Assembly: GCA_015501585.1 (NCBI GenBank)
Contig: JADNRY010000012.1
Coordinates: forward strand, 186,001-250,000
From: Rhodocollybia butyracea
Lineage: Eukaryota > Basidiomycota > Agaricomycetes > Agaricales > Omphalotaceae
Direction of reading: 5' to 3'
DNA length: 64,000 nt
The position numbers and the translations under genes are program-made. Below, piece by piece: positions 48,993 to 59,653 of the stretch; the stretch's first letter is position 1; each line of letters starts with the position of its first letter. The notes beneath the pieces were generated by a model that saw only the letters and a program-made list of their open reading frames with translations, was not told the DNA's origin and did no database searches.

Positions 48993-50672
48993 CTAAGACG
49001 GTATCCTCAGAACAATTCTGCCTTTGATGTTTCCACTGGTCATCTCCTTCATAACACTGCAGCCAGAAAGGGATCAGTCGTAAGTACCATGGCAGCGTTC
49101 ATTGCTTACTCGTTCACTTCCTTGAGGTCTCGCACTTCGTAGTGACAAGCGACCTTGCCTTGCGCTACAAAGTTTAATGCTTCCAGCATGTCCTGTCGAT
49201 TTCTGAAAACGGCCGGTCAGTGAGTTTTGAAAAGCCGTGTGTTTATACGAACCCTGTCGCGCTTCCGACGATAGTGATGCACTATTTTTTTTGTTCAGCA
49301 TCTATTAAACAGCGGTATAAGAAATATGGACCTTGGTAATGATAATAGAAACAGGAACATTCAAGTTCCCATTCGTGGCACCGGGCATTCCGACTGTTAC
49401 AAGAGTTCCCGCGTCCCGAAGGTACATGACTGCTTGACTCAAAACCTGCTCTTGACCGACCGCAATAAGCGCAGCATGAGGGCCCAGACCATCGGCGGCA
49501 ACTTGGACTTCTCGAACGAGGTCTTTGGACTCGAGAAAATCGACCCATTTCTCGGCCCCCAGTTTCTTACAAAGTTCTTGTTTTGGGGCACCGGTATCTG
49601 TTAAGAAGTCAGATAATGAGTTCAGGACATCATACCGCTTCTCACCGATAGCAATAACGCGTAAACCCATAGCTACCGCGTATTGAACAGCTGTTGAGAT
49701 CTTAGATGGAGAAATACGTGGCTGAAACACAAATTAAGCACCCAAGTGGCCCAAGCCGCCCCCTGCACCTGTAATGGCGATCCACTGTCCAGGTTTTGCG
49801 TTCGATCGCTTTAAACCTTTGTAAACTGTGATTCCCTGCCATCAGACGGGAAAAATTCAGACAATCGTTGCACAAAGGTACGAGGGAAAGGACTTACTGC
49901 ACACAAGATTGGTGTTACAGATGCACTATCAAGGCCCTCAGGTATCAGTGTTACGTAGTCAACCCAGCAACGCTACGATTTCCAAAGGAGTAAACTCAAG
50001 CTGTGATCTAGTGGTTAGTGGCCATACCGTGTATTCGGCAAAAGTTCCGTCGACCCCACAGCCATGCGAGTCTCTACGAGCAACTGAGCAGCCTATAATC
50101 GCCCGGTTCAAGACAAGGTTGATACGGCAGGGATATTGATCTTACAAGGTTCGAAGCCAGTGCGGCACATTTCACATCTTTGAAAAACGATTACGAGTTT
50201 AGCAAGAACAGTTTTCTGCTATCAAACTTACTTCAAGCAAGCATTAGCGCACCACTTCATCCCTACCCTATCTCCAATTTTGACCGGGCTTCCGGTCGTG
50301 TTCGCGCCGATTGCAACGACTTTGCCTACACCTTCATGGCCCCAATCATCGGAGTTATCGTTACACCCCAGTCATTATCACGAACGTGCACGTCGGAATG
50401 GCAGCAGCCTAGATATCCACAAGGAAATGAGGCGTACTCATCACGACTGTGAATTTTGAAGAAACTCTCCGCGTCCATCGAGAGGATATCCGGAGTTTTT
50501 CAAAATTCAACTCAATGTACATTGCTCACCAGCATATTCTACCTTGACTAGACACTCCCCTGGAGCTAAATCTGAGGGTTGTACGACCTTCACCTTCTGG
50601 ATCTGTAAGTCTTCCTTGATTGTGGTGATGACGGCCGCAAGAGCAGTTTCGGGAATTGTTACAGTAGACATG
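48993..50672 (-). CDS. Zinc-dependent alcohol dehydrogenase, apparent frameshift
   Basis: The start [20 protein letters not shown] leads to [20 protein letters not shown], with the first catalytic zinc Cys. [20 protein letters not shown] carries the zinc His-Glu. The structural-zinc cysteines are in [20 protein letters not shown]. The NAD-binding loop is [20 protein letters not shown], followed by [18 protein letters not shown]. The end reads [16 protein letters not shown]. Fungal class ADHs interconvert alcohols and aldehydes with NAD(H). About ten introns were removed. At 50340-50343 the frame through ITPMIGG and the frame of GHEGVG do not meet; one G/C of a homopolymer seems missing and no GT-AG intron rescues it. 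All other motifs are intact, so this is either a base-calling error or a fresh null allele. Confidence 0.87.
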
Positions 50673-51124
50673 AGTGCCCAGGATTGGAATGTAAAAGGGT
50701 AGTCGATCTTTTAAATCTGCTGGTTTTCGAGGACAATAGTAATAGGCTCATGACCACGGTGTTGGACTTCCTGTGAGATACTACGCAACATCGGTTGTCT
50801 AAAAAGCCGAAAATTATCACGAACACGAATCTATTTATCCCAACGCTACCGTAGGCGCCATGATTGACTACCTTAGGGCAGGCTTTGGCACAACCTAGGC
50901 AGGCTATATCGTCAGCACACGATAGTCTGTACACTACTCATCTTCAATGACAATATTCTGTCCCTGAATGAGAATGGAAGCTGGGAGTTCTCGCTGCATA
51001 TCGCGCTTGTACCAGGCCGTCAACAATAGATTCGTATTCCCACAGATATGCAGATTTTACAGACAGTGCCTCTACTAAACGCATGGTGAAATTGAATAGA
51101 TTTTATAGGAGGCACGACACATGT
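50673..51124. other. Intergenic, ADH promoter
   Basis: About 450 bases without a coding signal, between the ADH start and the stop of the first SurE-like gene, all on the minus strand. No clear regulatory motif was seen. Confidence 0.4.
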
Positions 51125-52184
51125 TCAAAGTAGGCATGAAAAGAAACCAGGGAGTCGGTTCAATACGAAAGCTTGGGTAGTAGCATCGACGTCGGTTATG
51201 GTGGTAGCGTTCATCACGCTGACGGTGGCAAAACACCCCGAGGTGAGCAAGTCAATAGCAGCTACCTCGATTTCCGAGGGAAGGTGGTCTGTTCCACATG
51301 TTTCTACGTCAGTTGCACTGAGGTTGAAAGCGAGCCTAGTGAAGAGGAATTTGACTTCGGAGGGTGATGAGCAGTTGGGAAAGTTCACGTTGAGGCTGAC
51401 GCCAGAAGGCAAATAGGGTTTTCCGTCAGCCAAAAGCGCATCGAGGAATTTCACGGTTAGCGCTGCAGCGATCTCCGCGGTAACAGTGTCCGTGTCATTA
51501 TTGGCCAGATCAGTATAGGCAACTTGTGAGACACCTTCCGCTGAGAAAGCCACTGAAGGCACGCCCAGCAACGCGGCCTCGCAAGCGGCCCCGACAGTTC
51601 CAGAACCAATTACACCTGGTCCGATGTTATCTATGGTGGATGATATAAGTAAGTGTAATCGAAGACAGGATTGGCAAATGCAACTCACTGCCAACATTCG
51701 GGCCACTGACTACGAAATCGGGAGGCCCTCCGAAGAACTGTGGGGCGAGAGTCTGTATACCAAAAGAAACCGCATCGACAGGGAACGAGTTGACATAGTT
51801 CAATCTCGCTGGAAGCAAGTTAGTTAACACACAACCCCTGGTTGAAATAGTGCTACGTACGGTCAGACGCGTTGAATCCCTCGGGCGGAGATCCAGTAGG
51901 GCAAGTGTTGAACTCGCAAGGCTCAGTCAAGACAGTGGGAGGGGCAGTGGATGTTCCTGTTCCGGATTCATCTTGTGCGGGAGAGGAAAGGACGACCTGA
52001 GTATATCGTCAGTGACTATGCATCTGGGAATCCCGTTGAGACTCACGTCATAGCCTGCATTCAAGAGTGCTGTATTCTGTGCCCGAATCATCGCGACGGC
52101 CCAACCATCATCATTGGTCAGAACGACGTTTGTCGAACGAGCAAGGCCGACAAACAGAAAGGCAACAGAGGTGGAGAACTTCAT
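51125..52184 (-). CDS. Secreted SurE-like phosphatase/nucleotidase, copy 1
   Basis: A signal peptide (MKFSTSVAFLFVGLARS) precedes NVVLTNDDGWAVAMIRAQNT. The TNDDG motif holds the metal-binding Asp pair of the SurE fold. The second exon reads VVLSSPAQDESGTGTSTAPP, then LNYVNSFPVDAVSFGIQTLA, the metal-site block PDFVVSGPNVGDNIG, and SGTVGAACEAALLGVPSVAF. The C-terminal part has DVETCGTDHLPSEIEV and ends FFSCLL. SurE proteins are metal-dependent phosphatases or nucleotidases; secreted fungal members resemble acid phosphatases that release phosphate. Four exons are likely. It is the first of three tandem paralogues and is much closer to copy 3 than to copy 2. Confidence 0.88.
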
Positions 52185-52504
52185 TAGAAGTACACGAATA
52201 ACTCCATTCAAAACGAGGATTCCTATACTTATAGTAGATAGATACTTTACATGTGGTCACAAGGAAGAAAGGAAGTTTTCTAAGGAAGAGGTTCCAGCAG
52301 AACCTGGGCAAAACAGGCTACATTGTGAGTTTAACGGCCATCCGAAGAGAGAAAGGGCATCCGATGGCATAAACGCATAACAGTCCGCGGCACAAGTTCA
52401 GAAATAGAGAGTAGTTGTTACTGTAGTTGAAACGTGCGATGCTACAAATTCCGGTCCGGTTCAGATGAGGGCAGGCTTTCACGCGAAACCATAATGTCAA
52501 TCAT

Positions 52505-53641
52505 TTACAAAGCAGTAACACAGGTAAGAAAGCTTCCCAACTTTTCCAGTACTGCTGCCTGGGTGACAGCATCCACATCCAAAAGAGTATCTGCGTTAAA
52601 CACGCTAACACTACTGAAGCAACCATCAAGCGCGATCACCTCAGACTCTGTTGGAAGGTGCGTCGTACCACAAATATCTACATCAGTCGCCAATGGGTTG
52701 TATACAAGTCTAGTCAATACAAATTTATAGTCCGAAACACTGGTACAGCCAGTAATAGAGGGATAGTTCACGTTTAAGCTGATACCAGGTGGAAGAATCG
52801 GGTCACAAACGGAGCTAGACAGCAGCAGCGCATTGACGAATTCAACTGTGAGCGCCGCGTAGATGCCGGAGGCGATAGTATTTGTGGAAGTTGGGTCAGA
52901 GTCAAGCGTGGTATAAGAGACCCGAGATAAAGAGTCAGAAGATCCAGAGAAGGCTGCTGAAGGAATCCCTCTTAGGGCTGCAATGCTTGCTGCCCCTCTG
53001 CATTGTGAACAAATAAGCTCGGTGAGATGGGAAAAGAAAGGAAAAAGAATTACACTGTTCCTGACCCCAGCAGAATCGCAAGGTTGTCTGCAGAAGCTTG
53101 CTCTTTAATGGCTGCATTTCTTTACCAAAATGCACTCACTTCCGATGTTGGGTCCACTGACAACAAAGTCTGGAGAACTCCCCAATAGTTCAGGAGCAAG
53201 TGTATCTATCCCATACTCGACTGCATCGACAGGGAATCCGTTTACATAGTTGAGCCGTGCTGTACAAGCTTTATCAGACCATGATACAGTATGGGGTAAT
53301 ACCATACATACGGTCGGAAGTGTTGAATCCTTCGGCAGGGGAAAATATTGGGCAAGTGTCAAATTGGCAGGGGATTATGACGGTTGTGGGAGGGGAAGAC
53401 AGCTTTCCAGTTCCGGAGAGGTTAATAGTAGGGCAGGAAAGAACGACTCCCTAGTAGTTATCATCAGTTTACACCCAGAAAATCAGCAATTCATCTTCAC
53501 ATCATAGTCTGCATCTACAAATGCGTTGAATTGTGCACGAATAACGGCTACTGCCCAGCCGTCGTCGTTACTAATGACAATCTTCTGTCCCTGAATAACT
53601 TCAAAAAGGTAAAGAACCAGTGGGAAAATGGCAAACCACAT
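52505..53641 (-). CDS. Secreted SurE-like phosphatase/nucleotidase, copy 2
   Basis: The start MWFAIFPLVLYLFEVIQGQ is a signal peptide, and the SurE start is IVISNDDGWAVAVIRAQFNA (Ser-Asn-Asp-Asp instead of Thr-Asn-Asp-Asp). Further blocks are GVVLSCPTINLSGTGKL, LNYVNGFPVDAVEYGIDTLA, SSPDFVVSGPNIG and DNLAILLGSGTV. GISLNVNYPSITGCTSVSDY and TDVDICGTTHLPTESEV come next, and it ends SFLTCVTAL. It has an extra intron inside the GSGTV-GAAS region compared with its neighbours. The metal-binding residues are kept. It is the most divergent of the three copies although it lies between the two close ones. Confidence 0.87.
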
Positions 53642-53844
53642 CTTGTACTGAGTTCTGAGGAATATGTGTATTTATAGAATCACGATATAGCATAATGTGT
53701 CGTGCATGCCAAGGATGGAATCAGTTGTTCACGTTCACATAGACATATGGAAAGCAAACGTTTCCTGAGAAAACATATGGTGACATTGATCGAAATAATA
53801 TGTCAGATATTTATCGTAGGAACGATATTGAGTGGAATACACGG

Positions 53845-54908
53845 TCAGGATGGTAGGCACGAAAGGAAGCCAGTGAGGCGCCTCAACACGAAAGCTTGAG
53901 TGGCAGCATCAACATCGGCTTTAGTGGTGGCGTTCATCACACTAACGCTGGCAAAACAGCCTGGGGTGGCGACTACCTCCACTTCTCCAGGGAGGTGGTC
54001 TGTTCCACATGTTTCCACATCAGTCACGTTGGCGTTTGGAGCGATCCTAGTAAGGATAAAGCTGAAGTCGGAAGGTGACGCGCAGCTCGTGAGGCTCGGT
54101 GTAGGATAGTTCACGTTGATGCTGATGCCATGAGGCAAGTAGGGTTTTCCATGAGCCAAAAGCGCATCGACAAACTCCACAGTAAGTGCTGCAGCGACTT
54201 CTGCATTAATGGTGTCTGTGTCATTGTTGGCTAGGTCGGTATAGGAAACGTGAGAGAGACCGCTCGCTGAGAAAGCTGTTGATGGTACGCCTAGTAGCGA
54301 GGCCGCGCATGCTGCCCCTACAGTTCCAGATTCATCAACTGTAGATGTTCCGAGGTTATCTATCGCAAAAGATAAGTATAGGTGATGTAAGTAAAATGCA
54401 GATGCAACTCACCGCCAACGTTCGGTCCACTAACTACAAAGTCTGGGGAACGCCTAAAGAACTTTGGAGCTAGAGTTTGTATACCATAAGAAACCGCGTT
54501 GACAGGAAACGAGTTGACATAGTTCAATCTCGCTGGCACATGGTTAGTTAACACACAACTACCGGTTGAGATGGTGCGTACGGTCAGACGCATTAAAACC
54601 CTCTGGTGGGGCTCCAATGGGACAAGTGTCGAACTCGCATGTGACATTCAAGACGGTGGGAGTAGCAGTGGATGATCCTGTTCCAGACTCATCTTGTGCG
54701 GGAGAGGAAAGGACGACCTGAGTATATCGTCAGTGACTATGCATTTGGGAATTCCGTTGGGACTCACATCATAACCTGCATTCAAGAGCGCGGTGTTTTG
54801 TGTCCGAATCATCGCGACGGCCCAACCATCATCATTGGTTAGAAGGATTTTTGTCGAATGGGCAAGAGCAAGGCCGGTGTAGAGAAGGACAACAGCTATA
54901 GAGAGCAT
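53845..54908 (-). CDS. Secreted SurE-like phosphatase/nucleotidase, copy 3
   Basis: The signal peptide MLSIAVVLLYTGLALAHS is followed by TKILLTNDDGWAVAMIRTQN, with the TNDDG metal site. VVLSSPAQDESGTGSSTATP and LNYVNSFPVNAVSYGIQTLA match copy 1 closely. The metal block is PDFVVSGPNVG. The next loop reads DNLGTSTVDESGTVGAAC, so the Gly before SGTVGAA of copy 1 is replaced by Glu; this could alter the active site. The end reads LTGFLSCLPS. Upstream, a stretch with TACTTTACAT and GGTCACAAGGAAG is shared with the region before copy 1, so the duplication included the promoter. Confidence 0.88.
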
Positions 54909-57212
54909 TCTTGGAGAGTACAGTACACAGTTGATCCTTTATTCTAACCGAGGGTTCTTATACTTATCTGAGAGAATAGGTACTTTACATATGGTCACAA
55001 GGAAGTGAACGTGCGCTACATTGTGAGTCTGGGTGTGAGTCTGACGGAAATCCGACGTTTCCGATGGTGTAAAATGTGTATAATTCCAAGGCACAGGTCA
55101 AGAACGAAAAGCTAGTAGTAGAAACCAAGTAAGGTTGCAGATCAAGTGCAGATCATGTTAGTATCAGCGCTAATTTTGTAGAGGAACGATGTTCCGGCGC
55201 CTATTCGACCGGTCCCTCAGGTCCGTCACATGTACTAAAACTTGCACTGAAAACGCGTCAAGTACTCTTCTACTCAACAAATTGTCCCTGAAGATAAGCC
55301 AAAAAAAGAACTACGAAATACACAAAAGGAATCAGCAGCGCAGACTGCGCCTTACAGAAGAAGAAGAAATTTCTGACTAGGAACCAGGAACCCTTCCTCA
55401 AACCTCAAGGCCTCAAGCTCAAGGCCTCATTGCCAGAGAGTACTCTATTTTCCAAAAGGTCAAAGGTACCTCACCGTTCACACCCTCGAATAGATCTCTG
55501 ACTTCGAAAAAAAGCTCTTACATAATCTCCCAACGGCGATGAAGATCCTCCTACTTCGTCCAGTGAACGCCCTCATTTCCAACCCAGTGTTGAGCTCGTA
55601 GGTGTGGACCATTTGAAGGCTCCTGGGATCCCCTTTGGTGATGCATTTTTTGCCTCACCTCTTCACGGATATGCGATTCCTTTTGCATTGTTCTTCGTTT
55701 TATCAACAAAAACATCGTGTGTTTTCGACGCATCAGACTCACCCATATCCTGCTCGCCAACCCACAAATTCTCGACCACAGACATAATTAACGAGCACGC
55801 CGGCGCTGGATCCACGGACAACATCTCACTCTCATTCTACGATTGGCAACAGGCGTCCAACAATCACTGCTCCTCTTTTGAGGAATGACCTAGCGAACGA
55901 ACTTCTCTTCCAGAAGAAGTACTATGGTTTCTTTGAGAACCACGTGCTTTCATGCGAGTGCTTGCACTTGCAGTACTACTTACTAGTACGCTGTGTTCTT
56001 TTTTCAAAGCGTCTGTCCATCTAAAAACAACAGCCCTAGCTGTCTTTTACCAATTTTGTTTCAGGCGGACATTGAGATGGCCATTTGCGACTAAGGAGTT
56101 GCGGCCCGTGTTCTCTGAAACCTAACATTTTGCGTACTATTTTGTTGAAATTGATCAGCGGTCAATAGACCTTGCTTTGACATGTGAGAACAAACAACTT
56201 GAGCACAAAGATGCTCATTCACTGTTCGTTCTTGGGGCCTTCCAAAGAAGACTAAGATATCTACTTGGAATTCGTAGCCAGAATTTGACTCAATGGTATC
56301 TCGAGCTTCCGGGAGGTAACGGGGCGTACAAGGAAGCTCAAAGTGGTAACTTAATCCGGTGTGTAAGCATCCTCGTTGAGTGAATGCCCAATTGGTAGAT
56401 TATGATACACCTTCCGAAGAGGGGGGTTTCGTCTCAGTGTCAGCATTGGCCCGTGGACTCAGAATTTTTGCTATGAGCTCATTTTATACGCCAGGTTTCA
56501 GTGTTGAAGCAACTGACGTGGTCGTTTCGCTACTTGTTTCTGCTGCTGCCCCACTGCTCCAAATATCTCGTCTCACCCACCTACAGTAGTAAGGTCTTCT
56601 GACTGTCCAGTGGTGCAGTTCTGTAAGCTCTTTATCCCTTGACCTAAAATAACATTTTGACAGCAATTGGGAGTGAGAAAATCGCATGCGCAGCTCAGAC
56701 TCCCGTTCGTTCCCTATGGGGTTTGTTTTTCTTGATGGAAGTGCTCATCCCCGTCAGTAGTATGTAAGTACAAATTCGCTGCGATCTATACATAATTTAC
56801 ATACCTACCGTTGTATTTATTATGATAGGTAATCAATACTCATCTCCGCTGTGCAGCTCCATGCTCCAAGCAATTGAAGTGATCCGAAAAGTTCAAGAAC
56901 AAGACTTGGGTTAAGAACGGTCAAACAAAAAGTTTTCGTCTTGCAAATTTGAGCGTTCTGTTCTTTCCTGTATTATAGCTTTGAGGCTGTAAGCAGCAAC
57001 GCGTTGGGGACGGGGATAATCATGATCACCTGACTGCGTTTTCAACCCTCGTATCCACAGTGAGATCTACAACGAGATACACAGCTCCACAAGTATCCAC
57101 TCCCCCAAAATGACGTGACGGGGGCAGATAAATACTCGAACTGCGGATTGCATTCCCCAACTTCCACTATCTACCACAAACTCTATCGTCTTTCTGCTTC
57201 TAGAAATTAATC
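54909..57212. other. Intergenic, no supported gene
   Basis: About 2.3 kb. Frames at 55604-55888 and 56177-56589 have no recognised domain. The first ~200 bases share similarity with the upstream region of SurE copy 1, and the last ~100 hold the promoter of the next gene. Confidence 0.45.
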
Positions 57213-58109
57213 ATGTCTACAGCCACGATGACTGAGGTTGCTGTTCACGACGCAGCGCGCATCATGTTCGTTGTTCTCGTACTGGTTTTGAGTGGCTTTA
57301 TTGACATTTTGTGTGTTCGTTAGTGGTTATATCGACCTTAAATCCATCGGGGAGTCAGAGGCCAGAAAAATCATGTCGTATGAGCACAAGGCTCTTGGAT
57401 ATCGTCCACCTCCCGGATCTCTGGCTTCGCAAGCCCAGGCAGAGGCTGCCAAACATCCCAAGGGCGGACCTACGCCTCCTGACCCAATAATTCTCAAGAA
57501 AGCCGCGCTTAGCGATGCGGCAAAAATCGAGAGCGAACGGGGTCAGCCAATTCCCAAGAGCACTGTCGTCGACGGGATTGATTTGTCAAATATCGGCGAA
57601 GGTAAAGTGATCACTCCATGGTTATAAGTACAATACTAAATAATAACATTCGTAGCTGAAGCCCGTAAGCTTATGTCCGAAGAACACAAGGCTCTGGGAT
57701 ATAGGCCACCCCCGGGATCGCTCGCCGCTGATGCTCAGGCGGCTGCTGCCAAACACCCTTCTGGGAAGGCCGAGAAAAAAGTTGATCACCAAGTCTTGAC
57801 CGAGGCCGCGATCAAAGATGCCGCTCGTATTTCGTAAGTTGCTCCCGATGCCATTTACGGTGGTACAGTAATGCTTATTCTCTGTATTCAGCGCCGAACG
57901 CCGCTCCCGATCTAACTCTCCTCCACAAGTCGATGTGAACAAAGTTACGGAGGAAGAAAAGAAAAAGCTGCAGTCATTGGAGACGAAGCTGTGAGATAAT
58001 CAGTTGATCTCCCTTCATATTCTTACTCATATTTGGTTTCAGGTTAGATTCGACCGCGGGTACGGTCGCAGCTGAGGCTCAATCCATCATTGACATGAAG
58101 AAAAATTGA
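57213..58109 (+). CDS. Seed-maturation-protein (SMP) domain, LEA-like protein
   Basis: Five exons joined by GT-AG introns give a hydrophilic protein of about 240 residues: MSTATMTEVAVHDAARI, then two repeats of a ~35-residue unit, SEARKIMSYEHKALGYRPPP and AEARKLMSEEHKALGYRPPP, each followed by GSLA and AAKHP. Each repeat leads into an SMP-type segment (KKAALSDAAKIESERG, LTEAAIKDAARISAERR). The end is AEAQSIIDMKKN. SMP domains are known from late embryogenesis abundant proteins of plants and from fungi, and are linked to desiccation or stress tolerance. No signal peptide is present, so it is likely cytosolic or nuclear. The family call is by composition and motif; the exact role is not known. 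Confidence 0.8.
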
Positions 58110-58774
58110 AGACCTTTATCCCTCGCTTACCGTTCTTAATTCATGCATTGCATTATTCCCAATTTCCCATTGTATATGTCTAGCTTAGAGCTTTGCTTCA
58201 TCGCTTTCCAGTTCTGCCTAGTAGCCAACCATCGCATACTTATTGTATATGAAATAACAACTGTATTTTTATCATTTTCAAATATTTCTTTTTGACTGCT
58301 TCACTGAAGTCTGACAGTGGGTGAGCTGGATCAAGGTAGATAGATAGATAGATAGAAATACATGGCCCATGGCCCAGACAGTACACAAACTGCCTGTGAT
58401 CCCATAAAGGAAACGGCCGGTCCCTGTACCAGCACAGGCAGCAAGCTCAACTCCCAAAGAGAAGGTAGACTGCCAGGCCAGGAGAGGGATGGTAGCAGGC
58501 CTCTAAAGTAGAGTAAGGCCAGCTCAGTGCCTGATCATATAGTATATAAGATCGTGCATTAGACCCCAATAAAAAAGAGGAAGAGCGATAGGGCAAAACC
58601 ATGTCCCCATACAGGCGTAACCGCGCTGTGGCCTATCTGGCTCTTGCTGGACCATGGACAGCTTCTGACGTAGTCCTCATCTACGAGAGGTCGCCCAATT
58701 CCACGCAACTGGTAGCGAAACCAGCGCACCATCGCCCCAGGGTGTTATGCACATTAGCGGGAAGTTCTATGTAA
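58110..58774. other. Intergenic with a tetranucleotide repeat
   Basis: A TAGA microsatellite of about five units lies at 58337-58355. The rest shows no gene. The right part may be further decayed sequence of the adjoining retroelement remnant. Confidence 0.45.
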
Positions 58775-59212
58775 TCAAGAGAAGACGTCCGGGTCACTAT
58801 CTTCACTCTCCGATCCATAACGAACTCGGCCACCAGTTACCGTGAAAGACCAGATTTGAATTGCCTTATAAACAAACTTTGCGGTAAAGGAAACCGCAGT
58901 CCAAGAGAAGATAGCTTGTTTGAGCAGGGAAATTGCATCGCCGTCGCTGAGTACAAAACGTGGGTGAAGATCTGGAATGGAAACTGCCCCCCGGGTCCGA
59001 AAATCGTTGCGAACGGCGACGAGTTCTGGAATACCCAAGCATTGCAAAAGAACATGCTCCGGCGTTTCAAACGATGCCTGGCATCGACGACACGAAAGTT
59101 GAGTGGGTGATTGATCCATACTGAGGTAGAGAAAGTAAAGGGTTGAACAAATGTGAGACAAGCGGGGAGCAGGAATGAAATTGGGGGGCAGGGGGGCGGC
59201 CTTTACAGACAA
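58775..59212 (-). pseudogene. LINE-type reverse transcriptase C-terminal remnant
   Basis: An open frame of 145 codons contains LSCRRCQASFETPEHVLLQC, the zinc-knuckle pattern C-x2-C, ETxEHVLxxC found at the C-terminus of non-LTR reverse transcriptases. It continues LVAVRNDFRTRG and ends SDPDVFS. No polymerase palm (the YADD-type motif) or endonuclease part is present next to it, so only the 3' end of an element survives, which is typical of 5'-truncated LINE copies. The remaining frame is intact, so the insertion may be fairly young, or the fragment may have been kept by chance. Confidence 0.7.
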
Positions 59213-59653
59213 AATGAACTTATTTCATCATATGCAGTCATGTTAGAAAATAGAGAAACTTTGTATGAGTAAAAGTTGAACAGAAGAGAAAAACCTGACT
59301 CTACCGATGCTTTCAGGAGTATAAATAAGTAGAGAGAGATAGAACGACCAATGAAAGTCCACCTTGGGGTGAAGTTCAAACCGGTGGAAAGGAGAGGCGC
59401 ACGGAGCGTTAGACCTGAAGCAGCTCCCTCTAGGGGACTGCATGCCAAACTAACGGAGCGTCATTTCGTTGACCGTGAGGATGGGAACACTATTTGGTTG
59501 ATTAGGTTTTTGTAAACTCTTGATTTTGAATCCAATGAGACTTTCCTCGCCAGCAAATATTATAATATTCAAACATCGTAATACAAGTTCAACATAACAT
59601 AAGTAGAAGCAGGATCAATAAAAAGCACAAGTAAATCATACATATATAGATGT
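59213..59653. other. Intergenic, Argonaute 3' flank
   Basis: About 440 bases with no gene; includes the 3' side of the Argonaute gene and possible upstream retroelement debris. Confidence 0.4.
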
